Shown piece after piece: positions 1 to 6,246 of a stretch of 12,712 bases of DNA. Under the pieces are notes generated by a model. It was not told where the DNA came from and ran no database searches. It was given only the letters and a program-made list of their open reading frames with translations. Source of the stretch: Dehalococcoidia bacterium. Its GTDB lineage: Bacteria > Chloroflexota > Dehalococcoidia > SM23-28-2 > RBG-16-64-32. The stretch lies in NCBI GenBank assembly GCA_030690405.1, contig JAUYGU010000066.1:1-12712 (forward strand), written 5' to 3'. Each line of letters begins with the position of its first letter. The first letter of the stretch is position 1. Position numbers and translations under genes: made by a program.

Positions 1-60
1 AACTTGCAGGCAGATGCGGCAGCAGGGTTAGACGCGCTCTTGAAGCGTGGGAAGGCGTGA
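1..60 (+). CDS. C-terminal tail of an upstream gene (partial)
   Basis: Frame 1 is open from the first base and ends in TGA at 58-60. It encodes 19 residues ending ALLKRGKA, an alanine, leucine and lysine-rich helical tail of the kind often found at protein C-termini. The fragment is too short to assign a function. It is called because the frame is open to the window edge and the spacing to the tRNA downstream (about 60 bases) is natural. It could be chance. Confidence 0.35.
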   Translation, partial: NLQADAAAGLDALLKRGKA

Positions 61-102
61 GCAATTGGTGAGCAAGTGCTAAAGATACTGAGCATTAAAA
101 CG

Positions 103-111
103 TGCTATTTT
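103..111 (+). promoter_or_regulatory. Candidate extended -10 promoter of tRNA-Ser(UGA)
   Basis: TGCTATTTT fits an extended -10 (TGn followed by a TATAAT-like hexamer at 106-111). It ends 8 bases before the mature tRNA 5' end. No good -35 hexamer is seen 16-18 bases upstream. The other tRNA-Ser in the window has a similar TGCTATACT element upstream, which adds some support. Confidence 0.35.
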
Positions 112-119
112 GTATTGCT

Positions 120-210
120 GGAGGGGTGCCGGAGTGGTTTAACGGGACGGTCTTGAAAACCGTTGTCCGCCTCGTGCGGGCCGTGGGTTCGAATCCCACC
201 CCCTCCGCCA
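120..210 (+). tRNA. tRNA-Ser(UGA)
   Basis: A full class II tRNA fold can be drawn. Acceptor GGAGGGG (120-126) pairs with CCCCTCC (200-206), followed by discriminator G and an encoded CCA (208-210). The anticodon stem ACGGT/ACCGT encloses loop CTTGAAA, giving anticodon TGA at 154-156. A long variable arm follows, then T arm GTGGG-TTCGAAT-CCCAC (183-199). The long variable arm and UGA anticodon identify serine, reading UCN codons and chiefly UCA. Because it reads a UNN codon, its A37 is in principle a target for the MiaB pathway; a miaB gene lies at 10759. Confidence 0.97.
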
Positions 211-245
211 AGTTCCGGACCGGCCGCTGGAGAGAGGACAGCACG

Positions 246-1331
246 ATGGAGCCCGTGAACCTGCTGGAGTACGAACCGCTGGCGCGCCAGAAGCTGCCGG
301 AGGGCAGCTACGGCTTCATCGCCGGGGCCGCCGAGGACGAGGTCACCCTAAGGGAGAACCGCGCCGCCTTCCAGCGGCTGCGGCTCCGGCCCCGCGTCCT
401 CGTCGACGTATCGAAGATAGACCCATCAACCACCGTCCTCGGCCAGCGGATCGAGTTCCCGGTACTGCTCGCCCCCATCGCCGTCCAGCGGCTCGCCCAT
501 CCGGACGGCGAGCTCGCCTCGGCGAGGGCGGCGGCCGCTGCGGGGACGATCATGGCGCTCAGCACCTCCGCCTCCTGCAGCATCGAGGAGGTCGCGCGGG
601 CGGCCGAAGGGCCCAGGTGGTTCCAGCTCTACTTCAACCGCGACCGCGAGGTGACCAGGCGGCTCGTAGAGCGGGCTGAATCCCACGGCTACTCCGCCCT
701 CTGCCTCACCGTAGACCTCCCCTGGCTCGGCCGCCGCGAGGCGGACATCCGCAACCGGCTGCAGTTCCCGCCGGACGTCACGATGGCGAACTTCGCCGGC
801 GATGAGGCGCTCGGCCTCCTGCCCATCGTCTCTGGGTCGGCGCTGGACGCCTCCGCCGGCCCGTCCGACCCCTCGCTCTCCTGGAAGGACGTCGACTGGC
901 TGCGCTCCCAGACGAAGATGCCCCTGGTGATCAAGGGCATCCTGACCGCGGAGGACGCCGCCCTGGCCGTGGAGCACGGCGCGGAAGCGATCATCGTCTC
1001 CAACCACGGCGGCCGCCAGCTGGATGGGGTGCCCGCCAGCATCGAGGCGCTGCCGGAGGTCGTCGAAGCCGCCGGCGGCCGCGTGGAGGTGCTACTGGAC
1101 GGCGGTGTCCGCCGCGGGACGGACGTCCTGAAGGCGCTGGCGCTGGGCGCCAGGGCCGTCCTGATCGGCCGCCCCTACATCTGGGGGCTGGCCGTCGCCG
1201 GCGAGGAGGGCGTCAAGCGGGTGCTCTCCATACTCCGCTTCGAGCTGGAGCTGGCGATGGCGCTCGCCGGCTGCCCGACGCTGGCGGACATAGGGCGCGG
1301 CCTCGTCGTCCGGAGGATTGTGCCGGACTAA
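246..1331 (+). CDS. FMN-dependent 2-hydroxy-acid oxidase/dehydrogenase
   Basis: A 361-residue TIM-barrel flavoenzyme of the glycolate oxidase / L-lactate dehydrogenase family, which oxidises 2-hydroxy acids to 2-keto acids with FMN. Its residue numbers coincide almost exactly with spinach glycolate oxidase: QLY at 127-129, T155, D157, R164, K230, catalytic H254 and R257 in SNHGGRQLD (252-260), and FMN-phosphate residues in DGGVRRG and GRP. Two substrate-pocket positions differ: Phe at 24, where the plant enzyme has Tyr, and Ser at 108 in place of Trp. Substrate preference is therefore uncertain (glycolate, lactate or something bulkier). The ATG at 246 is chosen because AGAGAGGA lies just upstream at 231-238; the same frame is open back through the tRNA, which cannot be coding. 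The stop overlaps the convergent carboxypeptidase gene by four bases. Confidence 0.93.
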   Translation: MEPVNLLEYEPLARQKLPEGSYGFIAGAAEDEVTLRENRAAFQRLRLRPRVLVDVSKIDPSTTVLGQRIEFPVLLAPIAVQRLAHPDGELASARAAAAAGTIMALSTSASCSIEEVARAAEGPRWFQLYFNRDREVTRRLVERAESHGYSALCLTVDLPWLGRREADIRNRLQFPPDVTMANFAGDEALGLLPIVSGSALDASAGPSDPSLSWKDVDWLRSQTKMPLVIKGILTAEDAALAVEHGAEAIIVSNHGGRQLDGVPASIEALPEVVEAAGGRVEVLLDGGVRRGTDVLKALALGARAVLIGRPYIWGLAVAGEEGVKRVLSILRFELELAMALAGCPTLADIGRGLVVRRIVPD

Positions 1332-2353
1332 CCGCCCTGGCCACCCAGACCGCGGCAGGCCGAGGTGGTATCGCTGAACGCCCACTCGAACAGAGCGATG
1401 GCGTCCTGGTAGACCGTGGAGCTCCCCAGCACCGAGACGATGATCCGCCTGCCACCGCGCTCCGCCGCCGCCACGATCGTCTGCCCCGCGTTGTCGGTGA
1501 ACCCGATCTTGATGCCGATCGACTCCGGATAGTCGAACAGGAGGCGGTTGCTGTTGGAGAAGGCCGGTCGGTCCCAGGCGGGCTGATACTCCAGGCTGCC
1601 CACGATCTCCGCCAGCTCCGGCCGCCGCAGCAGCTCCCGCCCGAACACGGCGATGTCGTGGGCGGAGGTGTAGTGGTCCGGGTCGTCGAGGCCGTGCGGG
1701 TTGACGAAGTGGGTGTTGCCCAGCCCCAGCTCGTCGGCCCTTTGGTTCATGAGCTCCACGAAGGCGGGCACGCTGCCCGCCACGTGCTCGGCTATGGCTA
1801 TGGCGGCATCGTTCCCGGAGGGGAGGAGCAGCCCGTACAGCAGGTCGCGCACGCTCATCTCCATACCGGGCTGCAGCCCCATGATCGTGGACTCCGTCTG
1901 CACGGCCAGCGCCGCCCCGTCAACCTCCACGTTCACCATCTCCGACAGGTCGGTCCGCTCCGCGGCCACAAGCGCCGTCACGATCTTGGTGATGCTGGCC
2001 GGGGCCAGCCGCTCGCCGGCGTTCATCTCGTAGAGCACGCCGCCGCAGGGCTCCTCCATCACCGTGACTGCCCGGCCGGTGATCTGGACGGGTGCGCTAT
2101 CGTGGAGCGCATCCAGGGCGACCCGGGATTCGGCGCAGGCGTCCGCGGCGCAGAGAGGCGAGGCGAGGACGGCCGTCTCGCACCCCTTCCCTTCGCACGT
2201 CGTGCGGGCCGTGAGGAAGGCGCCGCCGCCGTCCGGCAGGCGCGAGTTCAGCGCCACCACCCCGACGACCAGCATTAGCGGAAGAACCAGCCACCAGCCG
2301 CGGGGTCGCGGCCGCCTGCGTCGGGACTGGTATCCGTATCGCGGCGTCGCCAT
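1328..2353 (-). CDS. D-alanyl-D-alanine carboxypeptidase (peptidase S11 family)
   Basis: A 341-residue penicillin-binding-protein-type serine peptidase, expected to trim the terminal D-Ala from peptidoglycan stem peptides outside the membrane. The order of parts is: an Arg-rich cytoplasmic head (residues 1-19), one membrane segment or uncleaved signal (about 20-36), a linker, and the catalytic domain. Motif 1 is SITK (S120/K123) and motif 2 is SGN (179-181). Motif 3 reads KIG (282-284) where the family normally has KTG. The linker carries four cysteines (53, 58, 68, 73), with a further one at 103, unusual for an extracytoplasmic region. There is no conventional beta-sandwich C-terminal domain; the protein ends soon after the catalytic fold. 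It is convergent with the upstream gene (stops overlap as CTAA) and divergent from sucC. No Shine-Dalgarno precedes the ATG. Confidence 0.92.
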   Translation of the reverse strand: MATPRYGYQSRRRRPRPRGWWLVLPLMLVVGVVALNSRLPDGGGAFLTARTTCEGKGCETAVLASPLCAADACAESRVALDALHDSAPVQITGRAVTVMEEPCGGVLYEMNAGERLAPASITKIVTALVAAERTDLSEMVNVEVDGAALAVQTESTIMGLQPGMEMSVRDLLYGLLLPSGNDAAIAIAEHVAGSVPAFVELMNQRADELGLGNTHFVNPHGLDDPDHYTSAHDIAVFGRELLRRPELAEIVGSLEYQPAWDRPAFSNSNRLLFDYPESIGIKIGFTDNAGQTIVAAAERGGRRIIVSVLGSSTVYQDAIALFEWAFSDTTSACRGLGGQGG

Positions 2354-2359
2354 AGATGC

Positions 2360-2395
2360 TAACTAGTTAAATAGCGAACGCGGCCGTTTAGTTAA
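2360..2395. promoter_or_regulatory. AT-rich divergent spacer with repeated TAGTTAA
   Basis: A sharp AT-rich patch lies 7 bases upstream of the carboxypeptidase start in an otherwise GC-rich region. TAACTAGTTA (2360-2369) is a perfect 10-base palindrome. TAGTTAA occurs twice (2364-2370 and 2389-2395), 25 bases apart. This could be the minus-strand promoter (a TATTTA box at 2373-2368) and/or a regulator site. No regulator is identified. Confidence 0.35.
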
Positions 2396-2399
2396 TCTC

Positions 2400-2429
2400 T
2401 GGACACACGCTGCGCCCATGGATAGACTG
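2400..2429 (+). promoter_or_regulatory. Candidate sucC promoter
   Basis: TGGACA (2400-2405) and TAGACT (2424-2429) are separated by 18 bases and resemble a sigma-70-type -35/-10 pair. The predicted leader before the sucC GTG would be about 50 bases. This rests on match to consensus alone. Confidence 0.3.
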
Positions 2430-2488
2430 AACGGCGGTCAGATGCCCCTACTGCTGAGCATTCCCCTCGCCCCGCTGGAGAGCCCCCC

Positions 2489-3661
2489 GTGAAGGTCCAC
2501 GAATACCAGGCGAAGGAAATCCTCTCGCGCTACGGCGTGCCCGTCCCCGCTGGCCGCGTCGCCGCCACCGCCGACGAGGCCGCCGCGATCGCCGCCGAGC
2601 TGGGCGTCCCGGTCGCAGTCAAGGCCCAGATCCACGCCGGAGGCCGCGGCAAGGGCGGCGGCATCAAGCTGGCGGCCACGCCGGAAGAGGCCCGCAGCGT
2701 CGCCGGCGAGATCATCGGCATGCAGCTCGTCACCCACCAGACCGGCCCGGAGGGACGGCTGGTGAGGCGCGTCCTCGTCGAGGAGCAACTCAAGGTGGAG
2801 CGCGAGCTGTACCTCGGGATCGTCATCGATAACTCCATCGGCTTCCCCCTGGTGATGACCTCGGACGCCGGCGGCGTCGACATCGAGGAGGTGGCGGCGA
2901 AGACGCCGGAGCGCATCCGGCGCCTGCCCGTCGACCCGTCCATCGGCTTTCAGCCGTACCAGGGGCGCCAGCTCGCCCTCGCCCTCGGCTTGCGGGACGA
3001 CCTCATGCGCGCAGCGGTGCAGACCGTCTCCGGCCTCTACCGCGCGTTCGTGGAGAACGATTGCTCCCTGGCGGAGATCAACCCGCTGGTGGTGACGGCG
3101 GACGGTCGCCTGCTGGCCGCCGACGCCAAGCTGAACTTCGACGACAACGCGCTCTACCGGCACGAGGACGTCGCCGCTCTGCGGGACGCGGACGAGGAGG
3201 ACCCGCTGGAGGTGCAGGCGCAGGAGCTGGGGATTAACAACTACATCAAGCTCAGCGGCAACATCGGCTGCGTGGTCAACGGCGCCGGCCTGGCGATGGC
3301 CACGATGGACGCGATCAAGCTGGCCGGCGGCGAGCCCGCGAACTTCCTGGACATCGGCACCGTCAACGACGCCTCCCGCGTCGTGAACTCGTTCCGCATC
3401 ATCGGCGAGGACCCCTCGGTGCGCGCGGTGCTGATCAACATCTTCGGCGGCATGGCGCGCGTGGACATCATCGCCCAGGGCGTCGTCGACGCGCACAAGG
3501 AGCTCGACGTCCGCGTGCCGGTCGTCGTCCGGCTGGCGGGGACGAACCTGGAGGAGGGCGACCGCATCCTGCGCGAGTCCGGGCTGCCCGTAATCCGCGC
3601 CGCCGACCTGGGCGAGGCGGCACGCAAGGCGGTGGCGGCGGCAGGAGGGGCGGGGAAGTAG
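2489..3661 (+). CDS. sucC: Succinyl-CoA synthetase (ADP-forming) beta subunit
   Basis: A 390-residue protein of normal family length. With SucD it interconverts succinyl-CoA and succinate, coupled to nucleotide phosphorylation, in the TCA cycle. The N-terminus [12 protein letters not shown] is diagnostic. The ATP-grasp domain spans roughly residues 1-235, with the glycine-rich nucleotide loop [15 protein letters not shown] (44-58) and INPL (197-200). The CoA-ligase domain follows, with [11 protein letters not shown] (260-270) and the strongly conserved [11 protein letters not shown] (317-327). One stretch reads [13 protein letters not shown], where well-known members have a glycine-rich FLDVGGGA version. 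The GTG start at 2489 is supported by family N-termini and GGAG at 2477-2480. Its usual partner sucD is not adjacent but starts at 6243. A shortened second copy of this gene's 5' end lies at 4676. Confidence 0.97.
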   Translation: MKVHEYQAKEILSRYGVPVPAGRVAATADEAAAIAAELGVPVAVKAQIHAGGRGKGGGIKLAATPEEARSVAGEIIGMQLVTHQTGPEGRLVRRVLVEEQLKVERELYLGIVIDNSIGFPLVMTSDAGGVDIEEVAAKTPERIRRLPVDPSIGFQPYQGRQLALALGLRDDLMRAAVQTVSGLYRAFVENDCSLAEINPLVVTADGRLLAADAKLNFDDNALYRHEDVAALRDADEEDPLEVQAQELGINNYIKLSGNIGCVVNGAGLAMATMDAIKLAGGEPANFLDIGTVNDASRVVNSFRIIGEDPSVRAVLINIFGGMARVDIIAQGVVDAHKELDVRVPVVVRLAGTNLEEGDRILRESGLPVIRAADLGEAARKAVAAAGGAGK

Positions 3662-3701
3662 CGCAACTTTTCGACCGTCCGCTGGGGGAGGGGGAACGGC
3701 A

Positions 3702-3729
3702 CCTCTGCCCGAAGGGCGAGGGGGATTTT
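3702..3729 (+). terminator. Possible intrinsic terminator of sucC
   Basis: CCTC-t-GCCC (3702-3710) can pair with GGGC-GAGG (3714-3721) around a GAA loop with one bulged T, and TTTT follows at 3726-3729. It lies 40 bases after the sucC stop. The T-run is short and four bases away from the stem, so the assignment is tentative. Confidence 0.4.
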
Positions 3730-3736
3730 AGGAGCA

Positions 3737-3756
3737 CCGCGCCGTGAACGGCGCGG
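3737..3756 (+). repeat. Left-end hairpin of the IS200-type element
   Basis: A perfect 8-bp stem with loop TGAA. It ends one base before the transposase ATG, so in mRNA it would occupy the place of a ribosome-binding site. It is probably both the left-end transposase recognition structure and a brake on translation. Confidence 0.75.
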
Positions 3757-3757
3757 C

Positions 3758-4165
3758 ATGAACAACATGAGGAACGTATCGGCCGTCTATCACGTCTGGT
3801 TCGCCACGAAGCGACGGAAGTGGCTTCTCCAAGCCGAGGTCGATACAGCGACCAAAGCATTTATCCGCGAAGCTGCTCGCGAACACGAGATCGACCTCCT
3901 TGAGTGCGAAACCGCCGTGGACCATATGCACCTGCTCCTCCGCCTGCCGGAGGACCAATCGATTCCGAAGGCGCTGAACCTGCTGAAGGGCATCTCCTCG
4001 CGAAAGCTGCACCTGGCCTTCCCGGACCTGAAGCTGGACAGCGGCTCCGATCACTTCTGGCAGCGCGGATACGCATACAAGATCGTTGAGCCAGGCTCAC
4101 TCGAAAGCCGACTCCAATACGTGAGGACTCAGAAGGAACGCCTCGAGAAATTCGACAGATCATGA
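3758..4165 (+). CDS. tnpA: IS200/IS605-type Y1 (HUH) transposase
   Basis: A 135-residue protein, the usual size of a single-domain Y1 transposase that moves single-stranded DNA through a 5'-phosphotyrosine intermediate. It shows the HUH metal-binding pair H56-M-H58 in VDHMHLLLRLPE, the family-typical segment FWQRGYAYKIV (100-110), and the catalytic tyrosine Y121 in QYVRTQ near the C-terminus. All catalytic residues are present, so the protein may be active. There is no Shine-Dalgarno site; a hairpin ends one base before the ATG at 3758, and a second in-frame ATG lies at 3767. Base composition is less GC-rich than the sucC gene next to it, consistent with arrival by transfer. A REP-associated (RAYT-like) role is the alternative. 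Confidence 0.9.
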   Translation: MNNMRNVSAVYHVWFATKRRKWLLQAEVDTATKAFIREAAREHEIDLLECETAVDHMHLLLRLPEDQSIPKALNLLKGISSRKLHLAFPDLKLDSGSDHFWQRGYAYKIVEPGSLESRLQYVRTQKERLEKFDRS

Positions 4166-4178
4166 GGGCCCACCGATG

Positions 4179-4198
4179 CCGCGGCCTTCAGGCCGCGG
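4179..4198 (+). repeat. Right-end hairpin of the IS200-type element
   Basis: A perfect 8-bp stem with loop TTCA, starting 13 bases after the transposase stop codon. Read on the other strand its loop is TGAA, the same as the left hairpin, while the stem bases differ in compensated pairs. It could also act as a transcription stop, but no T-run follows. Confidence 0.7.
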
Positions 4199-4274
4199 TC
4201 CAGCCACCTCCCCATCGTGGGAGCCCTGGCGTAGAATAGAGGCGTAACTTTACGGCCGCCACAGCCGTTATGGC

Positions 4275-4679
4275 ATGGGTTCTAACATGAAACGCCTGCT
4301 TCTGCCGCTGGCCGCCCTCGCCATCGCCGGGCTCGCTGTTGCGGCCTGTGGAGACAACGGCGACACAACAGCCAGTCCGATCGCCGAAAAGACGGCCACA
4401 GTCACGCCCGCCGCCGCAGAGACCCCTGCTCTGGAGCCCGTTCCCCTCAGGCCGGCGACGCGCATCCCCGTGCTGGACGAAACCATCGTCGAACAGCCGT
4501 GCACCTTCGATGCCGTCGCTGGCGAGATAGACTGCGGCCAAGACGGCCTCTACGCACCGGCCCAGCCGCTGCCGGCCGGCCAGGTCGAACGGTGTGATAT
4601 CTTCCTGAAGGACGACGAACCCATCGCGGTAGCCTGCGCATTGCCTGCAACCACCCTCTACTTCGAGTTACCGCAGTGA
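4275..4679 (+). CDS. Small cysteine-containing lipoprotein of unknown function
   Basis: A 134-residue secreted protein with no family I recognise. A signal peptide (KR, then a Leu/Ala-rich core) ends in lipobox LAVAAC, with the lipidated cysteine at residue 25, so the mature protein should be anchored to the outer face of the membrane. A low-complexity Thr/Pro/Ala linker (about residues 30-60) follows. The small domain contains four cysteines (QPC, IDC, ERC, VAC), which could form two disulfides. The start may be ATG 4275 or ATG 4287 (MKRLLL); the signal peptide works with either. TAGAAT at 4232-4237 is a possible -10 box. Its stop overlaps the GTG of the sucC remnant as GTGA. Pathway unknown. 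Confidence 0.75.
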   Translation: MGSNMKRLLLPLAALAIAGLAVAACGDNGDTTASPIAEKTATVTPAAAETPALEPVPLRPATRIPVLDETIVEQPCTFDAVAGEIDCGQDGLYAPAQPLPAGQVERCDIFLKDDEPIAVACALPATTLYFELPQ

Positions 4680-4810
4680 AGGTCCACGAGTACCAGGCGA
4701 AGGAAGTCCTCGCCCGCTACGGCGTGCCCGTCCCCCGCGGCCGCGTCGCCGCCACCGCGGGCGAGGCCGCCGCTTCCGCCTGGCTGCTCCGGCGCACGTC
4801 GCGCGTCTAG
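4676..4810 (+). pseudogene. Truncated second copy of sucC (N-terminal remnant)
   Basis: This 44-codon frame opens with GTG and reads [18 protein letters not shown], matching sucC at 2489 in 29 of the first 33 residues and about 89 of 99 bases. Similarity begins at the start codon and collapses after codon 35, where the frame runs on through unrelated residues to TAG at 4808-4810. Only the first part of the ATP-grasp domain remains; the nucleotide loop, CoA-ligase domain and catalytic contacts are gone, so it cannot be a working subunit. Its GTG overlaps the lipoprotein stop, and its stop overlaps the stop of the convergent gene at 4807. It is either a decayed duplicate or a fragment carried in by rearrangement. 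A retained micropeptide is possible but unsupported. Confidence 0.88.
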
Positions 4811-5115
4811 CGGACCAGCTCCCGCGCCAGCGTACCGTTGAACCACTGCGGGTCGGCCGCCAGCATGGCCCGCAGCTCCCGGTACCAGGCGTCGATCTCG
4901 GGCCGGTTCGAGTTGGCGTTGTAGTTCGCCGTGCTGTCGAACCGCACGCCCGCCATGACCTCGTCCGGGTCCTCGTTGTTGGTGACCAGGATGGACCTGA
5001 CGAAACCGTTGGCGTCCCTTACGCGCTCGCTCTCACTGCTCATAAAGTGGTCGATGACAGCCTGGCGCTTCCCAGGCTGCGCCTTCATGCGGAAGAACGT
5101 GATGTGATCTGCCAT
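4807..5115 (-). CDS. Dimeric alpha/beta-barrel protein (ABM/NIPSNAP-like)
   Basis: A 102-residue protein that looks like a single ferredoxin-like alpha+beta domain of the antibiotic-biosynthesis-monooxygenase or related small barrel superfamily. It opens with a beta strand (ADHITFFRMKAQPG), followed by a helix (KRQAVIDHFMS), then strands FVRSILVTNNEDPDEVMAGVRF, and a helix with aromatic and acidic residues (IDAWYRELRAML). Such proteins dimerise; members range from small oxygenases to stress proteins, so no reaction is assigned. The start is secure: AAGGAGGG lies 5 bases upstream (5121-5128), with a good promoter behind it. It is convergent with the sucC remnant and lies antisense between sucC and sucD. 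Confidence 0.7.
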   Translation of the reverse strand: MADHITFFRMKAQPGKRQAVIDHFMSSESERVRDANGFVRSILVTNNEDPDEVMAGVRFDSTANYNANSNRPEIDAWYRELRAMLAADPQWFNGTLARELVR

Positions 5116-5120
5116 GGTGA

Positions 5121-5128
5121 CCCTCCTT
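5121..5128 (-). promoter_or_regulatory. Strong ribosome binding site of the ABM-like gene
   Basis: On the minus strand AAGGAGGG precedes the ATG by 5 bases. Most genes in this window lack such a site, so it fixes the start at 5115. Confidence 0.8.
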
Positions 5129-5153
5129 CTACGAGCTAGCTGTTGCCCGCCGA

Positions 5154-5181
5154 ATTATACTCCCACCGGCCAGCTTCGCAA
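5154..5181 (-). promoter_or_regulatory. Promoter of the ABM-like gene
   Basis: On the minus strand a TTGCGA -35 (5181-5176), a 16-base spacer and a perfect TATAAT -10 (5159-5154) form a sigma-70-type promoter. The leader would be about 30 bases and contains the ribosome binding site. Confidence 0.6.
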
Positions 5182-5221
5182 CAGATACCCGTCGCACCTT
5201 CCCCATCCCCGTCCGCCGTCG

Positions 5222-5227
5222 TATCAT
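5222..5227 (+). promoter_or_regulatory. Possible -10 box of the DinB-like/sucD operon
   Basis: TATCAT ends 11 bases before the ATG at 5239, and no Shine-Dalgarno site lies between. If used, the transcript would be nearly leaderless. No convincing -35 is visible. Confidence 0.3.
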
Positions 5228-5238
5228 GAGTCGCGGCC

Positions 5239-6246
5239 ATGACCCTGCCCGTCGTCGAAGCCGCTATGGAGGACCTGCGGCTCGCCCACCGCGAGCTGCT
5301 CCGCGTCGTTGACTCGCTCTCGGACGCGGACTGGGAGCGCCCCGTCCCCTACGGCGAGTGGACGGTCAAGGACCTCATCGCCCACTGCATCGGCGACATG
5401 AGCCCCTCCGGCGCCGGCCTCATCCTCGCCGGCGTCCTCACCCCCCAGTTCATCGCCGATACCGCCCGCACGTTTGACGTTCGCGCCCGCAACGCCGCCC
5501 TCGTCGACGAGCGCCGCGGCCTCGCCCTCGAAGACCTCCGCCAGATGCTCTTCTCCTGCCACGACGCGATGCATAACGCCGCCCTCAAGCTCACCGAGGA
5601 GCACCTGCCGGTCCTCGCCTACAGCGTCCCCATGGGCCCCGACTACGACCTCCGTGTGGAGGACTGGCTCTGGGCCGGCTACCACGACCGCCAGCACGCC
5701 GACGACATCCGCCGCGCCCTGCAGGTCGACTGGCAGCCCCAGGACCTCACCTTCCTCCCCGAGATAGAGGCGAAGTTCCGCGCCATGACCCGCTACCGCG
5801 AAGGCTTCCTGCGCGCCGTCTACTCCCTCGCCGAAGACGCCTGGGACGAGGCCGGTCCCGATCCCGGCTGGACCTACCGCGACACGCTCGCACACGTCGC
5901 CTCCAACGACCTCCGCGCCCAGACCCGCCTCCGCGCCCTCCTCGGCGAGCGGGACGACGCCGAACTCGCGGCCCTCGAGGACGAGGACGCCTGGAACCTC
6001 CGCGAGGTCGAGAAGCGTCGCGGCCACACCTTCCCCCAGCTCGTCGAGGAGCTCGACGCCAACCGCCACGACACGATAGAGCTCCTCAGCCGCATCCGGT
6101 CCGAGCACCTCTCCACCCACATGCCCCTCGCCCACGGCGAGACCGCCACGCCCACGGAGTACATCGATCTGTTCTCCGTCCACGAGTCACGCCACGCCGC
6201 CCAGATCATCCCCGCCTCCCGCGCCCGCAGGTTCGCGGCCCCGTGA
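5239..6246 (+). CDS. Tandem DinB-like four-helix-bundle protein
   Basis: 335 residues made of two copies of the DinB/YfiT fold, a metal-binding helical bundle seen in thiol-dependent S-transferases and many uncharacterised proteins. In copy 1 (about 1-165), [13 protein letters not shown] supplies H49 and [10 protein letters not shown] supplies H149 and H153. In copy 2 (about 175-330), [14 protein letters not shown] supplies H219 and [10 protein letters not shown] supplies H315 and H319. Both His triads are intact, so both domains could bind a divalent metal. Most relatives have one domain; this looks like an internal duplication and fusion. Enzymatic activity is unknown. The stop overlaps the sucD start as GTGA, so translation is probably coupled to sucD, although no functional link between the two families is known to me. 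Confidence 0.85.
   Translation: MTLPVVEAAMEDLRLAHRELLRVVDSLSDADWERPVPYGEWTVKDLIAHCIGDMSPSGAGLILAGVLTPQFIADTARTFDVRARNAALVDERRGLALEDLRQMLFSCHDAMHNAALKLTEEHLPVLAYSVPMGPDYDLRVEDWLWAGYHDRQHADDIRRALQVDWQPQDLTFLPEIEAKFRAMTRYREGFLRAVYSLAEDAWDEAGPDPGWTYRDTLAHVASNDLRAQTRLRALLGERDDAELAALEDEDAWNLREVEKRRGHTFPQLVEELDANRHDTIELLSRIRSEHLSTHMPLAHGETATPTEYIDLFSVHESRHAAQIIPASRARRFAAP

Larger units (their letters stand above)
3737..4198 (+). mobile_element. IS200-type element: Y1 transposase flanked by hairpins
   Basis: A minimal element of about 460 bases holds a single Y1 (HUH) transposase gene between two perfect 8-bp hairpins. The left hairpin is CCGCGCCG-TGAA-CGGCGCGG (3737-3756); the right is CCGCGGCC-TTCA-GGCCGCGG (4179-4198). 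Subterminal hairpins at both ends are the known recognition structures of IS200/IS605 transposases, which leave no inverted terminal repeats or target duplications. The true cleavage sites cannot be read from one copy, so the ends given are those of the hairpins. No accessory tnpB is present. Confidence 0.75.

Noticed and set aside
102..245. Apparent N-terminal extension of the hydroxy-acid oxidase
   Set aside because: It reads through the complete tRNA-Ser(UGA) gene; the start at 246 has a ribosome site and matches family N-termini.
2438..3496. Long minus-strand open frame of 352 codons opposite sucC
   Set aside because: It is the high-GC shadow of sucC. Its translation is rich in His, Val, Asp and Gly with no recognisable domain, and sucC in the other strand is beyond doubt.
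5224..6183. Minus-strand open frame of 319 codons opposite the DinB-like gene
   Set aside because: Repetitive Val/Gly/Glu/Ala translation typical of an antisense frame; the plus strand encodes two DinB-like domains.
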